From contig NC_045143.1 of NCBI RefSeq assembly GCF_008831285.2, positions 6,519,503 through 6,583,502 on the forward strand: a DNA stretch of 64,000 bases. Reading direction: 5' to 3'. Positions 60,248-64,000 of the stretch are shown in pieces. The position numbers and the translations under genes are program-made. The stretch comes from Nymphaea colorata (taxonomy: Eukaryota > Streptophyta > Magnoliopsida > Nymphaeales > Nymphaeaceae). Below the pieces are notes generated by a model, which worked only from the letters and a program-made list of their open reading frames with translations, was not told where the DNA came from and searched no databases. Positions within the stretch are counted from its first letter, which is position 1; each line of letters begins with the position of its first letter.

Positions 60248-61910
60248 TTTGAACTAACTTTCTATCTGCGGTAGCGGGATTTAGTATATCAAGCAATGTT
60301 GACTTCTAACATTTCAATAATCAATGTATCTCACGCTTAAATTAATAAGCGTCGACCAAGCTAATGTCTCAAGAGATGTGCAAAACTATATTTCTTTAAC
60401 TTAAATGACAAAATTCAAATGTATAGAGTGATGAAATGCTTACCTGCCAATCTTGGATAGAAGCCATTGACTACTGTCGCCGCGATCTTATATTGGATTC
60501 TCAATAATAAAGTGTGCGTTGCAGTTTAAAATTTGAAATTCTATAAATTTTAGATGCACATAAAAGACAAATAGTATGTTGATCCATATATAGAATTTTG
60601 ATATTGATGTATCTGTCCAATATATATATTCTCCAAGCCAAGCCATAGGTTAAGGATAAAAACTAGACCTCCTAAAATTGTTTGTTAAAACACTTTTTTG
60701 CATATCTAGCCATATAGGTACAAATGTTTTGATGAGAAGCAAATATTAAGTTAACTACTTCTTTCTTCTACTAATATTTTTATAGTAATAGAAGAAAATG
60801 AATGATTCTTATAACATTAAAATTTCTAAAAAATCAATGTTTTAATTAAAACAACTTGAATTAATACTTGTTTTATGTTAAATTTATAAACATTATAGAG
60901 TGCTCATATTTTGTTTAAAATATATTTTAACAAGAATTTAAGAAGTCTGGTTTTTATCACTGGCCAAAGTGGTCTGGGATATATATATATATATATATCG
61001 GGGCACTCGATAAACAGTATTCACACTTTCTTGCTTGATTGAAAATAAAATGAAGAAATTAAAGGTAGGGAAACATGGTATTGTCTTCAACCGAATCAGC
61101 CACTGTGGATCGAATCAAACCAAGGTCTGTTTGCTAGACTTGGACGCTTGACATATTTTCTTACTTTTATTACTTTTTATTTTTTCAATTTTCTTCTTTT
61201 TTTTTCACGTAAAAATAAGTTGTATGATTCATGCTTAAATTCAATTAAGCCCATTCTCAGAAATATTATTTTGGCATCAATTTGATTCATGATAAACCGG
61301 TTTTAAAAACATTGAAACATATGATCACTTGAGAAAGGCACGCTGTTTTCCATTTTAAATAGAAAAGAAGTATCGTACGTGTTCATGGATCAACATACCG
61401 AAGGTAGAGCTCCAAAGATGAAGATCATATAGCCATGTAATCTGGTAGAATTAATAGATAACAAGAGCTTTCTTGTTGAATGATTTTGGTGCAATTGGGC
61501 AACATATTTTATCTTCATAACACATTGTGTTATATTCGTCAAATTAGGGCCTTTTCTTGGGTTCCTTCATCTTTTCTTTTTATTGTGATGATCAGGTAGT
61601 ACTTATGATAATTGGCTTCTTATATGATCTTATCCCAAGTATTAAACTAGGATTTTCAAGATATTTTCTTATTTTCATTTATAATGTTTTTCCTATTTAA
61701 CTATTGGGTACAAGCCATGGAATTCATTCTTATCAGTAAAATACAATGGCCGTTAAAAACAACATACTCATGAGAGTTTTGGAGCAAGAGACACTGCATG
61801 TATATTATCCTTTTTGTTGCATTTATATTACAAAATATGGTTGTCCATTCACTTTTATCTATCGTTGTTCTTGAAAAAAAAAATGTTTTTGCAATCGACC
61901 GGCTCCTAGG
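59700..61910. other. upstream/intergenic region with microsatellites
   Basis: Promoter side of the malectin-LRR gene. It holds a compound (CT)n(TA)n microsatellite at 60192-60246 and an AT run at 60979-60998. No coding region or other structure is supported. Confidence 0.5.
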
Positions 61911-61919
61911 GATGTATAT

Positions 61920-62054
61920 GGTCATTTGGTTAAGGAAATGGTACCATACTATTCCATGAACCTGTCCAAAAAATTGGGTAGGTTTATGACTAGTGTTTTA
62001 TGAGCCTGCCCAAATTTCGGAAAATTATATGTTACCATTCCATTAGCCAATGCC
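61920..62054. mobile_element. short MITE related to the 62181 element
   Basis: The left end GGTCATTTGGTTAAGGAAATGG and the reversed right end GGCATTGGCTAATGGAATGG form inverted repeats over about 30 bases. The interior CCATGAACCTGTCCAAAAAA recalls CCATGAACCAGCGTGAAAAA of the next element. The target duplication is unclear. Confidence 0.5.
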
Positions 62055-62180
62055 TTCATATTGTGTTGGGTGAGAAGGTAGCGGTCTAATAATTTTGGGT
62101 TGGCCAGACAACAACCAAGTCTGCTTTGCATACTAGTTTCTTCAAGAACATATGAAAACTAAGCAAGTATGATGTCCTTA

Positions 62181-62343
62181 GGGGCTCTTTGACAACAGTA
62201 ACATTCTGTTATTATTCCATGAACCAGCGTGAAAAATGAGGTAGATTCATAGAACATCATTACAAGTATTTCATGAATCTGCTTAATTTTTTGGGATAGA
62301 TTCATCAGACAGTAACAATGTATTACTATTGCCAAATGACTCC
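62181..62343. mobile_element. Tourist-like MITE with TTA target duplication, 163 bp
   Basis: The left end GGGGCTCTTTGACAACAGTA and the reversed right end GGAGTCATTTGGCAATAGTA are inverted repeats, and similarity continues for about 15 more bases. TTA flanks it at 62178-62180 and 62344-62346. A TTA duplication and GG(G/C)-TTTGG-type ends mark PIF/Harbinger Tourist-like MITEs. This is the clearest copy of the family in the window. Confidence 0.75.
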
Positions 62344-62612
62344 TTAAAAACAATAAAAAGCTTCACATCATTCTACATCACTTTTAAGCATTTTGCATGG
62401 ACGGGACGTTGTTGCAGAAGGTCCCATTGCCATAATACAAATAGTTTATACATATCAATAGCACAAGCTAATTTTCTTGCACTAGTCTCAACATCTATCA
62501 AACATTTATGGACATAAGTAACTAAGGTCCCAATATCGTATAAATACTTAAAACCCCTTCAGCCGAAAGCGTATAGCAAGTCTGCAGTATCATATTCCAT
62601 CAAACTGACAAG

Positions 62613-63009
62613 TTATCTTGGTGGTAAGCAATGGACGGATGACTCTGTAGCGGAGGAAGTCATCTCAGGGGTTACAGTTTCTTGTGATGAAGTCTCCATT
62701 TCTAGAGCTTCTTTGAGTTGCTGTACAACATCTGCCATTGTGGGTCTCATGACACCCTTTTCCGATGTACAGAGTATTGCAAGGTCCACAACTTTCAAGA
62801 GTGAGTAGATGTTGAGATGGACTTCCAACCTACAGTCAATCATGGCCGAGACGTTCCCCTCTGAGAGCAGGCACTTTGCCCAATCAACTATATGAACTCG
62901 ATGTCCAGACAAAGTTGATATGGCAGATCGCGCTGATATGATCTCAAGGAGAACAACGCCAAAGCTGTAGATGTCACTCTTAATAGTAAGCATGCTAGTT
63001 GAGAAGTAC
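62613..63009 (-). CDS. receptor-like kinase, last exon only (C-terminal kinase lobe)
   Basis: The terminal exon starts after TTGCAG and begins in phase with YFSTSMLTIKSDIYSFGVVL (subdomain IX, SDIYSFG). It continues through HIVDWAKCLLSEGNVSAMID and the subdomain XI Arg (KGVMRPTMADVV). It ends in a Ser/Thr-rich tail, ESSVHCLPPR, and stop. The layout fits LRR-I/malectin receptor kinases, where an intron often falls before this piece. The upstream exon is not within 63010-64000, which is AT-rich and shows no HRD or DFG motif. The intron therefore exceeds 990 bases or the exon is an orphan. It lies on the same strand as, and upstream of, the malectin-LRR gene, so it cannot be that gene's missing kinase. 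Confidence 0.8.
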
Positions 63010-64000
63010 CTGCAAGTAGTAATATAACGAGCTCATCAACTTTCTTGTAAATGCGAGTAGTTAATTTGTAGTATTCTTAACTATACAAAGTAATATTAGT
63101 AGATGATTAATTATGTTCAAATAGCTTATAAGTTTTTCTATTAATATTTTAAATAGTTTGTTTATTACTTACCTCAAGGAAAACGTAGTCCTTTACTAAT
63201 AAAGTTGAGACATATTTTTCATTTTATTTTCTAGAGGGTACAATGGTTAACTTTTAATGGTTGAACAATTAAATTTTCAACGATAACGATAATTTCGTGA
63301 GTCTATTTTATTAACGACAGAAAAAAGTAGGTTTCTTTTAGAAAAATAAAAAGATAGCGTTCCTAATTTTCATTGTCGCCATTTTGAAAAGCTTAAGTGT
63401 GCTTTGTATTATTGCCAATTGTTAAGTGTGTGTTTTAGAATTCCGGCCTACATAAAAAAGTAAGGTGACTGTTTTTGTTTTTGTGATGATCTAACCATAT
63501 TCATACTCCGTAACCACATGCATACATTACTATATATGGTTACTTTTCTACCTTTTAGACATACCGACCGCTTAATTTTGGTGCAAAAATTACATAAGCT
63601 TCAAAATTATGTTGCATATGCCAAGTACATTTTACAATATCGTTAATAAATCTATGTATGAAAATTAGAATGGACTGGCAGTGTACCATTATATATATAT
63701 ATATATACAAACCAGACTATTAGGTTAGGAAGAAAAACCAGACTGTTTAATTTTTTGTTAATTTTTTTTAAATAAAATATAAACAAATATATTTATAAAA
63801 ACTATTTTGATATAAAGCATGCTTTGATTCATGTTTTTTTTACAGAAATTTAGATTTTTCTATTATTAAAATGTTGATGCTATGGGAGCCATTCATTTTT
63901 GCTTGTTATAAAAACACTATTAAAGTTTAAAAAATAATCAACTTAATCTATGTTTTGCATCAACCTATTTGTAAGATCATATCGATAAGGTTAGATTGCA
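63010..64000. other. intron or upstream DNA of the receptor-kinase exon
   Basis: Very AT-rich, with an AT microsatellite at 63690-63707. No exon can be supported here. Confidence 0.5.

Noticed and set aside
54154-63009. Idea that the kinase exon at 62613-63009 belongs to the malectin-LRR gene
   Set aside because: It lies 5' of that gene's start on the same strand, so it cannot be its downstream kinase.

Overview
The window is nuclear DNA from a seed plant, most likely a flowering plant. Every long gene is split by GT-AG introns and the families are plant ones: a USP-plus-kinase receptor-like cytoplasmic kinase, an RGG/HABP4 RNA-binding protein, mitochondrial LpxA, a SHAQKYF MYB, a KEA4/5/6-type K+ antiporter and malectin-LRR receptor proteins. 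Intergenic DNA and introns are AT-rich and full of microsatellites, MITE-like elements, LINE copies and one Ty1/copia element. I could not place the species more closely.

Layout. 107-4832 (+): 3' part of a USP-domain/protein-kinase gene whose 5' end lies before the window. 7607-11144 (-): RGG-repeat RNA-binding protein, six exons, with a telo-box upstream. 15210-18971 (+): mitochondrial-type LpxA acyltransferase, ten exons. 23407-24670 (+): one-repeat MYB (SHAQKYF), three exons. 25781-38858 (-): KEA-type K+/H+ antiporter, 20 exons over 13 kb, with a 4.3 kb first intron that has collected repeats. 40.5-43.9 kb (-): a decayed, 5'-truncated L1-type LINE. 45.4-46.4 kb: a MITE, the 3' end of a second LINE, and a duplicated tail with long microsatellites. 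47589-52988 (-): a Ty1/copia element with both LTRs, broken. 54154-59565 (-): a malectin-like/LRR gene with no kinase domain. 62613-63009 (-): last exon of a receptor kinase of the same broad type, whose upstream part lies beyond the window.

I rebuilt the exon chains by hand from splice sites and family knowledge. In all five genes complete in the window, and in the partial first gene, the reading phase stays consistent across every junction. That is strong internal support but is not transcript evidence. The genes look like independent housekeeping or regulatory loci. The exception is the right end, where two malectin/receptor-kinase-type loci lie in the same orientation and suggest a local cluster.

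The most interesting item is the 518-residue malectin-LRR gene. It keeps the signal peptide, malectin-like domain, GDPC motif and LRRs. It stops inside the exon that normally starts the transmembrane segment, leaving a short hydrophobic C-terminus (possible GPI-anchor signal) instead of a kinase. A Tourist-like MITE family with TTA or TTT target duplications and a second inverted-repeat family in the KEA introns also deserve a look.
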